In this document: positions 8,905-17,652 of the stretch, one piece after another
Position numbering within the stretch: the stretch's first letter is position 1
How the letters are laid out: every line of letters starts with the position of its first letter
Source: Pseudomonadota bacterium
Lineage (GTDB): Bacteria > Desulfobacterota > Desulfobacteria > Desulfobacterales > RPRI01
Reading direction: 5' to 3'
DNA length: 54,920 nt
NCBI GenBank assembly: GCA_018901125.1
Contig: JAHIFE010000147.1
Coordinates: forward strand, 1-54,920
The notes under the pieces: generated by a model
The model's database searches: none
What the model saw: only the letters and a program-made list of their open reading frames with translations
What the model was told of the DNA's origin: nothing
Program-made: the position numbers and the translations under genes

Positions 8905-9798
8905 TTAAAGGAGGGGTTTCAGAACATAGCTAGCGTAGAACTCGGGATTCACTAAGCGGCTAACTATTTTTTTAGCGGAAGATCCAATGAAATAATCTAA
9001 AAATGTACTATCCGCGCTTTTTGAATAAACTGCGGATATTTTCCCTTTAATTCCTCCTGTTCTGCCTGCCCATTCTATTGCATCCTCGATATTGCCAAGA
9101 CGGTCAACAAGACCAAGTTTTTTGGCCATTTCACCAGTAAAAATCCGCCCGTCCGCGATAGCTTTGACTTTTGCAATATCCATTTTGCGCCCTTTGGAAA
9201 CGGCATCAACAAACTGCATGTAAGTATCATCGACAAAAGCCTGAAGCAGTTTCTTTTCTTTTTCCGTCATCTTACGTACAGGTGATCCTATATCTTTATA
9301 TTCACCGCTCTTTATAACAACAGGGTACAGACCGATCTTTTGTAAAATTTCCTCAAAATTGGTAAAACCAATTATCACTCCTATGCTGCCGGTTATAGTA
9401 CCGGGATTAGCCATTATACCATCCGTACCAGCAGCGATATAATATCCTCCTGATGCTGCTACAGTTCCCATTGAAGTAATAATTTTCTTTTTTCCGATCG
9501 TTTTCCGAACTTCACGAAAAATTTCCTGGGATGGGCCCACAGCTCCGCCAGGAGAATCAATTCTCAAGACAATAGCTTTTATAGAATCATCCTCGCGGTA
9601 TTTTTTAATGCTGTTAATTATTTCCTTAGACTCAGTAATTACACCCGATATCTCAACAACTCCAACCTTTTCACCCATATTAAAATCGGGATTACGGGTT
9701 CCAAGAAAAATAAGCATGGATACACCAAGAATAGTCGCTGAAAAGATAGATGAAAATACTAAAACAAAATATAGGAATGGATGTCTTCTTGAAAACAT
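8905..9798 (-). CDS. sppA: Signal peptide peptidase SppA (S49)
   Basis: A 297-residue membrane-anchored serine protease that degrades cleaved signal peptides. One N-terminal membrane segment (about residues 9-31) precedes a single S49 domain. The serine nucleophile region reads GTVAASGGYYIA and the general-base lysine region reads KSGEYKDIGSP. The substrate-groove motif DSPGG occurs near residue 83. It is the short, single-domain SppA, not the 618-residue tandem form of E. coli. It lies downstream of rpsA, separated by a strong hairpin, and upstream of rpsB. Confidence 0.95.
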   Translation of the reverse strand: MFSRRHPFLYFVLVFSSIFSATILGVSMLIFLGTRNPDFNMGEKVGVVEISGVITESKEIINSIKKYREDDSIKAIVLRIDSPGGAVGPSQEIFREVRKTIGKKKIITSMGTVAASGGYYIAAGTDGIMANPGTITGSIGVIIGFTNFEEILQKIGLYPVVIKSGEYKDIGSPVRKMTEKEKKLLQAFVDDTYMQFVDAVSKGRKMDIAKVKAIADGRIFTGEMAKKLGLVDRLGNIEDAIEWAGRTGGIKGKISAVYSKSADSTFLDYFIGSSAKKIVSRLVNPEFYASYVLKPLL

Positions 9799-9829
9799 AA
9801 ATTTTTTAGACAGTCATCTGAAGTTATTT

Positions 9830-9867
9830 ATCCAAAAAGCAGCCAGCAATCCAGCTGCTTTTTGGAT
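9830..9867 (-). terminator. Hairpin between rpsA and sppA
   Basis: A perfect 14-bp inverted repeat (9830-9843 and 9854-9867) with a 10-base loop lies just after the rpsA stop. The stem includes a TTTTT run on the 3' arm of the minus-strand transcript, but there is no long U-run after it. It may be a partial terminator or an mRNA-stabilising processing hairpin that reduces sppA expression relative to rpsA. Confidence 0.6.
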
Positions 9868-9873
9868 ATAAGA

Positions 9874-11718
9874 TTATTCCCCGTTTAATTTATCCTGAAG
9901 ATTTTCCCGTAAAATCTCCCCAAAAGCAGATGTTGCAGGTTTCATGTTACTTATGTAATCTGTGAGAATGTTTTGTTCGTTATCCATTTGCAGGCGTTTA
10001 ATTGAAAGGCCTATTCTCCGTTCAGTGCTGTTTATGTTCATTACTTTAGAGGTTATAACCTCTCCGACATTGTATTTTCCAACAGGAGTTTTAATTTTTT
10101 CCTTGCTGATTTCTGAAACATGAACAAGACCTTCTATTCCTTCTTCAAGTTCAACAAATATACCAAAATCCGTTACATTCGTTATTGTTCCAACAATCTC
10201 TTTTCCAACTGTATAGCGCGTGCTCACAGTTTCCCACGGATCTTTCTGAAGCTGCTTTACACCTAACGAGAACCTTTCATTTTCTTTCTCGATTGCCAGA
10301 ACAACAGCCTGGATAACATCCCCTTTTTTATAAAGCTCTGAAGGATGCTTTATGCGCTTTGTCCAGGAAATATCCGAAATATGAATGAGGCCATCGATAC
10401 CTTCATCAATGCCAACAAAAATTCCAAAATCGGTAATATTTTTCACTTTACCTTCAATAGTAGTTCCAACCGGATAGTTTTCACTAATAATATCCCAGGG
10501 ATTTGGAACAACCTGCTTTACGCCAAGAGAAATCCGCCTGTTTTCAGGTTTGATATCAAGAACAACTGATTCAACCATTTCACCTACAGAAAAAATCTTG
10601 GAAGGATGACGTATTTTTCGGGCCCATGACATTTCCGAAACATGAATAAGTCCTTCAATGCCCTCTTCAAGCTCAACAAAAGCGCCGTAATCTGTCAGGC
10701 TGACCACCTTTCCGGTAACCCGCGCACCAATAGGATATTTTTCCGAAGCACTTATCCATGGATCTTCAACGAGTTGTTTCATTCCAAGAGATACTCTTTC
10801 TTTCTCTTTATCTATACTCAGAATTTTGACTTGGATCTTATCTCCGACAGCAAACATTTCGGCAGGATGCTTGATCCTGCCCCATGAGATGTCCGTAATA
10901 TGAAGGAGACCATCAACACCTCCAAGATCAACAAACACTCCATACTCAGTAATATTTTTAACAAATCCTTCAGCCACTTTACCTTCGTGGATTGAAGTAA
11001 GAGTAGCGGTTCTTTTAGAATCACGATCCTGTTCAAGAATGGCTCTTCTGGAAAGGACGACATTACTTCGTTTTCGGTTATACTTTAATATTTTAAATGC
11101 AAATGTCTTCCCTACCAGTTCATCAAGGTTTCGTATCGGGCGCAAGTCAGCCTGAGAACCAGGCAGAAAAGCCTGCACTCCTATATCAACAGAGAAACCT
11201 CCTTTAACACGACTTAGTATGACACCTTCTACAGTTCCATCACTATCATGCGCTTTCTTTATGTCATCCCATACCTTGACTTTTTCGGCTTTCTCTTTTG
11301 ACAGAATAACCCTTTCTTCTTCGTCATCCCACCATTCCACCATAACTTCCACGGTGTCTCCCGGCGATACAACAATCTTGCCGTTTTCATCCTTGAACTC
11401 ATAAATTTTTATCTGTCCTTCAGATTTATAGCCGATATCAACTAAAACATAATCCTTATCTATTGAAATCACTCTTCCGCTAACGACTTCACCTTCCTGA
11501 AAACGTTTAAAACTTTCATCGTACATATCCATAAGCGTTTCCATGTTTTCATCGTTTTCATCACGGCTTTGTTCATTTTCAGATGATTTCTCACTCGATG
11601 AGTCAGCTCCAAAATCCATTTCTCGAGCTTTCTCCTTGTCTACACCTACTGCTTCAGAACCCGACATGCCATCCTGCTTTTGATCTTCATTTGTATCAAA
11701 GTTAGTCATATTTTCCAT
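9874..11718 (-). CDS. rpsA: 30S ribosomal protein S1 (six S1 domains)
   Basis: A 614-residue mRNA-binding ribosomal protein. After an acidic, Ser-rich N-terminal extension of about 75 residues, six S1/OB-fold repeats follow, starting near residue 76. The last four carry the near-repeating phrases (Y/F)GxFVxL(E/D)xGxxGLxHxS(D/E)(I/M)SW. Six repeats match the E. coli architecture (557 residues); the extra length is the N-terminal extension and inter-domain parts. The gene stands alone after a 324-bp gap from cmk, so it probably has its own promoter. The cmk-rpsA pairing is a conserved gene order. A GGGGG ribosome-binding site lies about 12 bp from the ATG. Confidence 0.96.
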   Translation of the reverse strand: MENMTNFDTNEDQKQDGMSGSEAVGVDKEKAREMDFGADSSSEKSSENEQSRDENDENMETLMDMYDESFKRFQEGEVVSGRVISIDKDYVLVDIGYKSEGQIKIYEFKDENGKIVVSPGDTVEVMVEWWDDEEERVILSKEKAEKVKVWDDIKKAHDSDGTVEGVILSRVKGGFSVDIGVQAFLPGSQADLRPIRNLDELVGKTFAFKILKYNRKRSNVVLSRRAILEQDRDSKRTATLTSIHEGKVAEGFVKNITEYGVFVDLGGVDGLLHITDISWGRIKHPAEMFAVGDKIQVKILSIDKEKERVSLGMKQLVEDPWISASEKYPIGARVTGKVVSLTDYGAFVELEEGIEGLIHVSEMSWARKIRHPSKIFSVGEMVESVVLDIKPENRRISLGVKQVVPNPWDIISENYPVGTTIEGKVKNITDFGIFVGIDEGIDGLIHISDISWTKRIKHPSELYKKGDVIQAVVLAIEKENERFSLGVKQLQKDPWETVSTRYTVGKEIVGTITNVTDFGIFVELEEGIEGLVHVSEISKEKIKTPVGKYNVGEVITSKVMNINSTERRIGLSIKRLQMDNEQNILTDYISNMKPATSAFGEILRENLQDKLNGE

Positions 11719-12042
11719 TAAAAAAGAATACCCCCTTAGCCTATTTTGCCACTATCGACATATTGCGATAGCTTTTGACAATCTTGGATAGTTATCAGAT
11801 TATATTTTAAAAAACAATACTAATTTTTATTTACCCACGACTTTTTAATAAAATACATGGTCAATTATTATTTTATGCTTCTAAACATTAAACCACATAA
11901 TATATATTATATTGAATTTAATATATATTATCGCAAAGTGAATATGCTAGACACGGTCAAGTGCAGCTAAACACATGAAAAGATAATAATTCAAATCAGT
12001 TATGTAATCAGATTGCTTTTTACGGGAATATCATGAAATTTT
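11719..12042. other. AT-rich intergenic region upstream of rpsA
   Basis: No gene is seen in these 324 bp. A 6-bp inverted repeat (11752-11757 with 11766-11771) lies about 35 bp upstream of the rpsA start, next to a TTGTCA hexamer on the minus strand, and could belong to the rpsA promoter or operator. The remainder is strongly AT-rich, with ATATATTA-like runs around 11900-11935. Confidence 0.4.
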
Positions 12043-12726
12043 TCAGGATAACAAGTTTTGAATGCAAGAGATCATGTGTTTCACAACAGCATCAATGTCA
12101 AGCTCAGTCGAATCTATTATGATAGCATCTTCGGCTGCTTTCAGGGGAGCAAGTTTCCTGTTTTTGTCATTTTCATCGCGATGTTTTATATCATTTTCTA
12201 TTTGCTCCAATGCTGGAGAGTCTTTTTTCCCGGCAAGTTCTTTGTATCGTCTTTTCGCTCTGGTTTTGACAGAAGCGTCAAGGTAGAATTTTACATCAGC
12301 CATAGGAAAAACAACGGTTCCCATATCGCGTCCTTCAAAAACAGCACCTTTTCCTTTGCCGAGCTCTTTTTGCTGGAAAAGAAGGTATTTTCTCACTACC
12401 ATTCTTGCAGAAACAGCAGAGGCGAGCATAGACATCTCAGGAGTTCTGATTTCATCTGTAATATCAGACTTATTGGAAAAAAGACGGAGACCTTTCTCAC
12501 TTCTTACAAACTCAAGGCTAAGAGTTGCGCAAAGCTTTTCAAGTCCTGCATCATCATCAGAACTGATGTTGCTTTTTTTTGCTTCGTAAGCAACTCCCCG
12601 GTAAAGAGCGCCTGTATCAATATATTTGTATCCGAGGCGTTCTGCCAATATCTTGCTTGCCGTGGTTTTGCCAGCACCTGCAGGACCATCTATAGTTATA
12701 AGAAGAAGTTTTGCATTCGTATTCAT
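12043..12726 (-). CDS. cmk: Cytidylate kinase
   Basis: A 227-residue P-loop kinase that phosphorylates CMP and dCMP. The Walker A motif is GPAGAGKTT near residue 15. The substrate-binding region reads YIDTGALYRGV, followed by FEGRDMGTVVFP and the LID residues KTRAKRR. Length is typical of bacterial Cmk. Its start overlaps the hisC stop by 4 bp (ATGA type), so hisC and cmk are translationally coupled. The next gene downstream is rpsA, a conserved neighbour. Confidence 0.96.
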   Translation of the reverse strand: MNTNAKLLLITIDGPAGAGKTTASKILAERLGYKYIDTGALYRGVAYEAKKSNISSDDDAGLEKLCATLSLEFVRSEKGLRLFSNKSDITDEIRTPEMSMLASAVSARMVVRKYLLFQQKELGKGKGAVFEGRDMGTVVFPMADVKFYLDASVKTRAKRRYKELAGKKDSPALEQIENDIKHRDENDKNRKLAPLKAAEDAIIIDSTELDIDAVVKHMISCIQNLLS

Positions 12727-13805
12727 GACAACACCTTTTTAAGGGCATTTATAAAACGGATGTTTTCTTCATGGAGCCCGATACTGACCCTGATATATTC
12801 CGGATATCCATATGAAGCCATTGATCTTACAATCACTCCGAGCTTTAGCATGTTTTCAAAAACATCATCTGCGCTCTTTTTTACATCAATTAAGAAAAAA
12901 TTCGATTGAGTGGGGAAAAATCTGATCCCGATTTTATCCAAAGACTCATACATAAAATCCAGCTCATCATGAACAAGCTTTATTGTTTTGTTAAAAAAAT
13001 CTTTATCGCCAAGTGCTGCAGCTGCTCCGGCCTGAGCAAGAGAGCTTGCATTAAAAGGAGGCCTGATTCTGTTTAAAATGCCTGCAATATATTCAGACAT
13101 TATGCCATAGCCTATTCTTAGTCCTGCCAAACCGTATATTTTTGAAAAGGTACGAAGCGTAACCACATTGGAATTGATATAATCAATACCTTTTGCGCAA
13201 TCTTTATCACGGATAAATTCTATATATGCCTCATCCATAACAACAATTACCTGATCCGGAACTTTTTTTATAAATTCATCAAGGCTCTTTTTGGAAAGAA
13301 CCGTTCCTGTCGGATTATTGGGATTGCATAAAAAAATTATGCGTGTTTTATCCGTAATGGCTTCAGCTACTGCATTAAGATCGATTGAAAGAGATTTCAA
13401 GGGAACAAAAGAAAGCTTTGCGCCTGCACTCTTTGCCGATATTTCATACATTAAAAAAGACGGCACGGGAATTATCACTTCATCTCCCGGCAAAATAAAT
13501 GCCGTAGTAAGCATTTCTATTATTTCATCGGAGCCGTTTCCCAAAACGATATTGTTATATGAAACTCCAAGATGCTTTGAAAGCCTGATTACGAGTTCAC
13601 GCCCGCTTCCGTCCGGATAACGGTTTAGTCCCAAAAGTACTTTCTCAACAGCCTTAACAGCCATAGGAGATGGCCCGAGAGGATTCTCGTTTGAAGCCAA
13701 TTTTATAGACCCGGAAATCCCGTATTCTCTCTCAAGCTCTTCAATAGGCTTTCCGGGAACATATGGCTTTATTGAAAGAATATGTTCAGGAGCTTTAAGT
13801 TTCAT
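12723..13805 (-). CDS. hisC: Histidinol-phosphate aminotransferase
   Basis: A 360-residue class I/II PLP-dependent aminotransferase that converts imidazole-acetol phosphate and glutamate to histidinol phosphate. Typical features are the N-terminal phrase SIKPYVPGKPI, ASNENPLGPSP, GNGSDEI, NPNNPTG, the DEAYIEF Asp site and the PLP lysine in TFSKIYGLAGLRIGY. Length is normal. It sits between the 2-oxoacid oxidoreductase genes (27 bp upstream) and cmk, away from any other his gene in the window. A broader substrate range, including aromatic amino acids, is possible but cannot be read from sequence. Confidence 0.93.
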   Translation of the reverse strand: MKLKAPEHILSIKPYVPGKPIEELEREYGISGSIKLASNENPLGPSPMAVKAVEKVLLGLNRYPDGSGRELVIRLSKHLGVSYNNIVLGNGSDEIIEMLTTAFILPGDEVIIPVPSFLMYEISAKSAGAKLSFVPLKSLSIDLNAVAEAITDKTRIIFLCNPNNPTGTVLSKKSLDEFIKKVPDQVIVVMDEAYIEFIRDKDCAKGIDYINSNVVTLRTFSKIYGLAGLRIGYGIMSEYIAGILNRIRPPFNASSLAQAGAAAALGDKDFFNKTIKLVHDELDFMYESLDKIGIRFFPTQSNFFLIDVKKSADDVFENMLKLGVIVRSMASYGYPEYIRVSIGLHEENIRFINALKKVLS

Positions 13806-13832
13806 ATCTATTTTTCCTGTCTTTTACTACCA

Positions 13833-14372
13833 TTACTGATTCAAAGCTGCCAGTCTGCCGCTTTCAAGGGCTTGCATATTAAGAGGTATCAGTTTTTCCT
13901 TGCTTGAAAATTCGGCTTTGACGCACTTTTTCAATATCTCAAAATCCACTATCTTGCTGCGGGCAACAAACGCTCCCAGAGCAACAATATTTGCAGCTTT
14001 CATACTTCCTATATCTTTTGCAATATCCGATACGGCAACCTTTATTTCATCCACATCCTTGCGGCCTGAATCAATTTGAATGAGCGAACTGTTTATCATG
14101 ATTACACCACCCGGTTTAACAACAGGTGCGAATTTTTCAAGCGAAGGCCGGTTCATGGCAACTAAATGCAAAGGATTTCCCACAATCGGAGAAGCTATTG
14201 GTTTGTCGCTTATTACAACCATGCAATATGCCGTCCCACCCCTCATTTCCGGACCGTACGAAGGAATCCAGACAACTTCATAACCTTCTTCCATGGCAGC
14301 TTCTGCAAGAATCTTTGCGGAAAAAAGAATACCCTGTCCTCCGAATCCGGCAAACATTACTTCACGTTGCAT
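13833..14372 (-). CDS. 2-oxoacid:ferredoxin oxidoreductase, gamma subunit
   Basis: A 179-residue gamma subunit (POR/KOR gamma fold, CoA-proximal domain) of a ferredoxin-dependent 2-oxoacid oxidoreductase. The N-terminal motif [20 protein letters not shown] and the central [12 protein letters not shown] phrase are family signatures. It is translated in coupling with the beta subunit (1-bp stop/start overlap). With the alpha, beta and delta/ferredoxin subunits upstream it completes a four-subunit enzyme that decarboxylates a 2-oxoacid, makes an acyl-CoA and reduces ferredoxin. The substrate (branched-chain oxoacid or 2-oxoglutarate) is not fixed by sequence alone. Confidence 0.93.
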   Translation of the reverse strand: MQREVMFAGFGGQGILFSAKILAEAAMEEGYEVVWIPSYGPEMRGGTAYCMVVISDKPIASPIVGNPLHLVAMNRPSLEKFAPVVKPGGVIMINSSLIQIDSGRKDVDEIKVAVSDIAKDIGSMKAANIVALGAFVARSKIVDFEILKKCVKAEFSSKEKLIPLNMQALESGRLAALNQ

Positions 14373-15127
14373 TAATTTCCTCCTTCCGCTTTTTCCGGAG
14401 TTTTGTATTCACCTATCGGATAATAGGGAAGAAGAGTTTCCTCTGCCCATTTTATTGCATCAACAGGGGTAAGTCCCCAGTTTGTAGGACATGTGCTGAT
14501 AAGTTCTACAAAGCTGAAACACCTGCGCTCAAGCTGATATTCAAAAGCTGTTTTTATCGCTTTCTTTGCTTTTACAATATACTTTGGCTTTATGACGGAT
14601 TGCCTTGCAATATAAGCCGGAGTCTGAAGAGCCGAAAGTAATTCAGAAACTTTTATGGGCATCCCGACATCTTCGACATTGCGACCAAAAGGAGAAGTAG
14701 TTGTTCGCTGACCCGGCATGGTTGTGGGTGCCATCTGGCCGCCGGTCATCCCGTAAACCGCGTTGTTTATAAATATGGTGGTAAATTTCTCCCCCCTGTT
14801 TGCAGCATGGATGATTTCACCCATACCAATGCTCGCAAGATCGCCATCGCCCTGATAAGTAAAAACCACAAGATCAGGGCGAACCCTTTTTATTCCGGTC
14901 GCCATTGCCGGAGCACGGCCATGAGCTGCTTCCTGAAAGTCAAATGTAAAATAATTATAAGCCATTACCGCACATCCCACAGGCGCAATACCGACCGTTT
15001 TCCCCGCAATGCCAAGCTCATCAATTACTTCAGCTACAAGCCTGTGAGCAACCCCGTGAGTACAGCCGGGACAATAATGAGTAATCTCATCAGAAAGGCA
15101 ATCCGGTCTTATATATGTTTTTCCCAT
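14372..15127 (-). CDS. 2-oxoacid:ferredoxin oxidoreductase, beta (TPP-binding) subunit
   Basis: A 251-residue thiamine-diphosphate-binding subunit. The TPP motif is GDGDLASIGMGE...NN, followed by NAVYGMTGGQMAPTT, which is characteristic of VOR/KOR beta chains. The N-terminus reads HYCPGCTHG, with the CxxC that suits this family. It lacks the extra iron-sulfur cysteines of pyruvate-type beta subunits. It is 74 bp downstream of the alpha subunit and overlaps the gamma gene. Soluble cytoplasmic enzyme. Confidence 0.94.
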   Translation of the reverse strand: MGKTYIRPDCLSDEITHYCPGCTHGVAHRLVAEVIDELGIAGKTVGIAPVGCAVMAYNYFTFDFQEAAHGRAPAMATGIKRVRPDLVVFTYQGDGDLASIGMGEIIHAANRGEKFTTIFINNAVYGMTGGQMAPTTMPGQRTTTSPFGRNVEDVGMPIKVSELLSALQTPAYIARQSVIKPKYIVKAKKAIKTAFEYQLERRCFSFVELISTCPTNWGLTPVDAIKWAEETLLPYYPIGEYKTPEKAEGGN

Positions 15128-15201
15128 TAGTTATATTTTACTCCTTGTTATGATAACTTCATGCATAGAGTAATCTGGCAAGGTATCAATGTTGATATCC
15201 G

Positions 15202-16272
15202 TTATGAAAGATATGACCTGACCACATCCATTATTTCTTCAGGTGTCGGCACATTACCACCACAGCTTCCGTACCATTCGACAGGACACCTTCCACGAAC
15301 ACATCTTTCAACGTCTTCAACCATCTGCCCCATGCTCATCTCAATACTTAAAGCCATTTCACAGCCTTTTTTAGATGCAGCTTCCAAAACTGCTTTTTCC
15401 GGAAAAGGAAATAATGTTTTAGGCCTTATCATGCCTATCTCGATTCCTTCGTCTTTCAGATTGTCAACAGCTGTTTTACAGACCCTGCTCATTGTTCCAT
15501 AACTTACAATAAGCAACCTGTAATCATTATCAGTATTGTATGATTCCCACATGACGTCTTCGCGTTTCATGCGATTATATTTTTCTTTAAGGGTCAGGTT
15601 GTTATTATTCAGCACAACCGGATCCAAAAAAAGTGATTTAACAATATTTTTCTTTTTACTCTTTCTTGCATCCATCCCGGTTGTGGCCCAATCGTCCTTA
15701 TTGCTGGGCTCTGACTTTAAGTGATCGGGAAATTCCACAGGTTCCATCATCTGCCCTATAAGCCCGTCTCCAACAATCATAACGGGATTTCTATATTTCT
15801 CCGCAAGAGGAAAAGCCATCATTACCATCTCAACTGCTTCCTGAACACTGGCAGGCGCCATAACAAGCAACCTGTAATCTCCATGGCCGCCTCCCTTTGT
15901 TGCCTGAAAATAATCGGCCTGAGAAGGTAGAATTCCTCCTAAACCCGGTCCACCCCTCATGATATTCACAAACACCGCCGGACACTGTGCACCTGCAATA
16001 TAGCTTATTGCCTCGCTCATCAGACTTATCCCAGGACTCGAGGATGTCGTAAATACCCTTTCACCGCAAGCTGCTGCGCCAAAGACCATGTATCCTACGG
16101 CAACTTCGCTCTCACCCTGCAAAAAGACACCACCGGCTTCCGGCATGCGGTGTGAAAGATACTCCGAAACTTCAGACTGAGGAGTAATGGGATAGGCAAA
16201 GTAGTTCAGGCAACCTGCTCTGATTGCCGCTTCACCTATTGCTTCATTTCCCTTCATCAAAATTTTTCCCAT
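15202..16272 (-). CDS. vorB: 2-oxoacid:ferredoxin oxidoreductase, alpha subunit (VorB-like)
   Basis: A 356-residue alpha subunit holding the pyrimidine-binding and domain II parts of the enzyme. The motif YPITPQSEVSEYLS, the GESEVAVGYMVFGAA phrase, the SSPGISLMSEAI active-site stretch and MRGGPGLGG are typical of 3-methyl-2-oxobutanoate or 2-oxoglutarate oxidoreductases. It is preceded by the ferredoxin-like subunit gene (19 bp) and followed by beta and gamma, the usual order in Desulfobacterota. In sulfate reducers such complexes connect amino-acid-derived or TCA-cycle oxoacids to reduced ferredoxin. Confidence 0.92.
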   Translation of the reverse strand: MGKILMKGNEAIGEAAIRAGCLNYFAYPITPQSEVSEYLSHRMPEAGGVFLQGESEVAVGYMVFGAAACGERVFTTSSSPGISLMSEAISYIAGAQCPAVFVNIMRGGPGLGGILPSQADYFQATKGGGHGDYRLLVMAPASVQEAVEMVMMAFPLAEKYRNPVMIVGDGLIGQMMEPVEFPDHLKSEPSNKDDWATTGMDARKSKKKNIVKSLFLDPVVLNNNNLTLKEKYNRMKREDVMWESYNTDNDYRLLIVSYGTMSRVCKTAVDNLKDEGIEIGMIRPKTLFPFPEKAVLEAASKKGCEMALSIEMSMGQMVEDVERCVRGRCPVEWYGSCGGNVPTPEEIMDVVRSYLS

Positions 16273-16291
16273 GTTCTTTCTCCCGTTTATT

Positions 16292-16522
16292 TCATACTAT
16301 GTTGGTGTCATCTTTGGTTTCGGTTATGCTGATGGCTACATCAGGGCACATAATACAGCAAGTTGAACAAAAAACGCAGTCCTCAGGGCGCACCTGTAAA
16401 GCAGGGAAATAACCTTTTTCATTCACATCAGTCGAAATTTCAAGAACATTTTTTGGACACACATCCACACACAAACCGCATCCCTTGCATTTGTCTAAAT
16501 CAATATAATGTTTATAAGCCAT
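16292..16522 (-). CDS. Ferredoxin-like delta subunit (two 4Fe-4S clusters)
   Basis: A 76-residue protein with two complete 4Fe-4S binding motifs, CKGCGLCVDVCP (about residues 12-23) and CVFCSTCCIMCP (about 49-60). It is the electron-transfer subunit of the adjacent 2-oxoacid oxidoreductase, located directly before the alpha gene. The length fits a dedicated delta subunit. Confidence 0.93.
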   Translation of the reverse strand: MAYKHYIDLDKCKGCGLCVDVCPKNVLEISTDVNEKGYFPALQVRPEDCVFCSTCCIMCPDVAISITETKDDTNIV

Positions 16523-16555
16523 GCAAACTCCCTAACCAACTATAAGCCGTATTTT

Positions 16556-17281
16556 TTACAAGTCCGTTATTTTTATCCAGGGCGGAACAAGCTGCCTTTT
16601 TAATGTCAAAACCGGGCATGAAAATCGTTTTATATCCACTTTGCCCGAAAGTGAAGAAGGAATTGTTATAAATTCCAGCAAAAGCCCGGTATTATCCGAA
16701 ACTGTGGAAACAAATTCATAACCCTTATATATAGTATCAACGGTCGTCTCATTAATAAGATTTGCATTCCCGATAATACCGTTTATACGCATCCCGGAAA
16801 CTTTTTCTATTCCGTCTTTTATTTCTATACATCCTTTTAAGGTATCGGTAAAAGGCCTGTAAGGATTTATTACCTGCAATAAACGATATGACCGCCCCTT
16901 AAAGGCATCTCCAAGAGCTGCAAGCACCGTAGCCCCTGTTTTATCTCCTCCTACATCCAGTATCGTAAGCTGGCGTGGCTTTCTTATAAGTCCTGAAACA
17001 GCAGGAGCTAATATGGCAAGATCGGCCTGAAGATATTTTTCCGGAGGTAAAACAACCTCGATGCCAAGCTTAATGAGCTGTTTTCTTGCTTCACGCGTCC
17101 GAAAATAAGGGTTTACAAGATCAAGATCCGCAATACTTACATCTATCCCGGCCAGTTTTCTGTTAACCGCAAGATTTATAGAAATTTCGGTTTTTCCACT
17201 GCCGTAATTTCCTACTATTACAACAATTCCCTCAAGCAGGATATCCATATTCACCAACTGCCGCAAAACACCCGGGATCAT
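16556..17281 (-). CDS. MinD/CobQ-like P-loop ATPase at the head of the oxoacid oxidoreductase operon
   Basis: A 241-residue nucleotide-binding protein. A Walker A-like motif, GNYGSGKTE, lies near residue 23, with DLDLVNPYFRTREAR (switch-like) and LDVGGDKTGA further on. These place it with SIMIBI-class P-loop proteins such as MinD, CobQ and Mrp. An internal ATG at codon 12 (MDILLEGIVV) is an equally plausible start. It is 33 bp upstream of the ferredoxin gene and on the same strand, so it is probably the first gene of the operon. Its role is unknown; cofactor or iron-sulfur loading of the enzyme is a guess from position only. Confidence 0.8.
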   Translation of the reverse strand: MIPGVLRQLVNMDILLEGIVVIVGNYGSGKTEISINLAVNRKLAGIDVSIADLDLVNPYFRTREARKQLIKLGIEVVLPPEKYLQADLAILAPAVSGLIRKPRQLTILDVGGDKTGATVLAALGDAFKGRSYRLLQVINPYRPFTDTLKGCIEIKDGIEKVSGMRINGIIGNANLINETTVDTIYKGYEFVSTVSDNTGLLLEFITIPSSLSGKVDIKRFSCPVLTLKRQLVPPWIKITDL

Positions 17282-17652
17282 TAAATAATAATCTATTTAA
17301 ATCAGACTATTACATGTTTAAGTTTCCAATTATTTAAAACGTAAGTATTCTAAATATTTTTTAATCAAGTTTATGTCAAGACATTTCAAATTCCTGAAAA
17401 TCCGCAATTGGTTCGCATAAAGCTACTATAATATTTCGCATTGACAAAAATATAATTGTATTACATATGTTTGCGCAGAGAAAAAGGGGGCTTTTATTAA
17501 TATGCCCTTTTTTTGCAGATTAGACTTCCGTTAAAACCGATCATTATCACTTTTATGCTGCAATACAAACAAAGACGTTTGTAGCAATACTTTATAAAAG
17601 TCTATCTTTTATTTCTTTGAAAAACCCATACAAGGCGGATTACGATTCTACT
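17282..17652. other. Divergent intergenic region between the vor operon and the TPS cassette
   Basis: These 371 bp separate the minus-strand P-loop gene from the plus-strand tpsB gene and must hold both promoters. The sequence is AT-rich. The only strong structure is the inverted repeat at 17481-17514. I could not assign -35/-10 boxes with confidence. Confidence 0.5.
17481..17514. terminator. Terminator-like hairpin in the tpsB upstream region
   Basis: GGGC at 17488-17491 pairs with GCCC at 17504-17507. The stem extends outward through two G-T pairs and an A-run against a T-run, giving about 11 bp with a 12-base loop. The T-run on the plus strand gives it the form of a rho-independent terminator or attenuator lying 140 bp before tpsB. 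No upstream plus-strand gene is present for it to end, so an attenuator in the tpsB leader is possible. Confidence 0.4.

Noticed and set aside
12058-12909. A 283-residue plus-strand open frame
   Set aside because: It lies antisense over cmk and hisC, both of which are convincing, and has no recognisable motifs.
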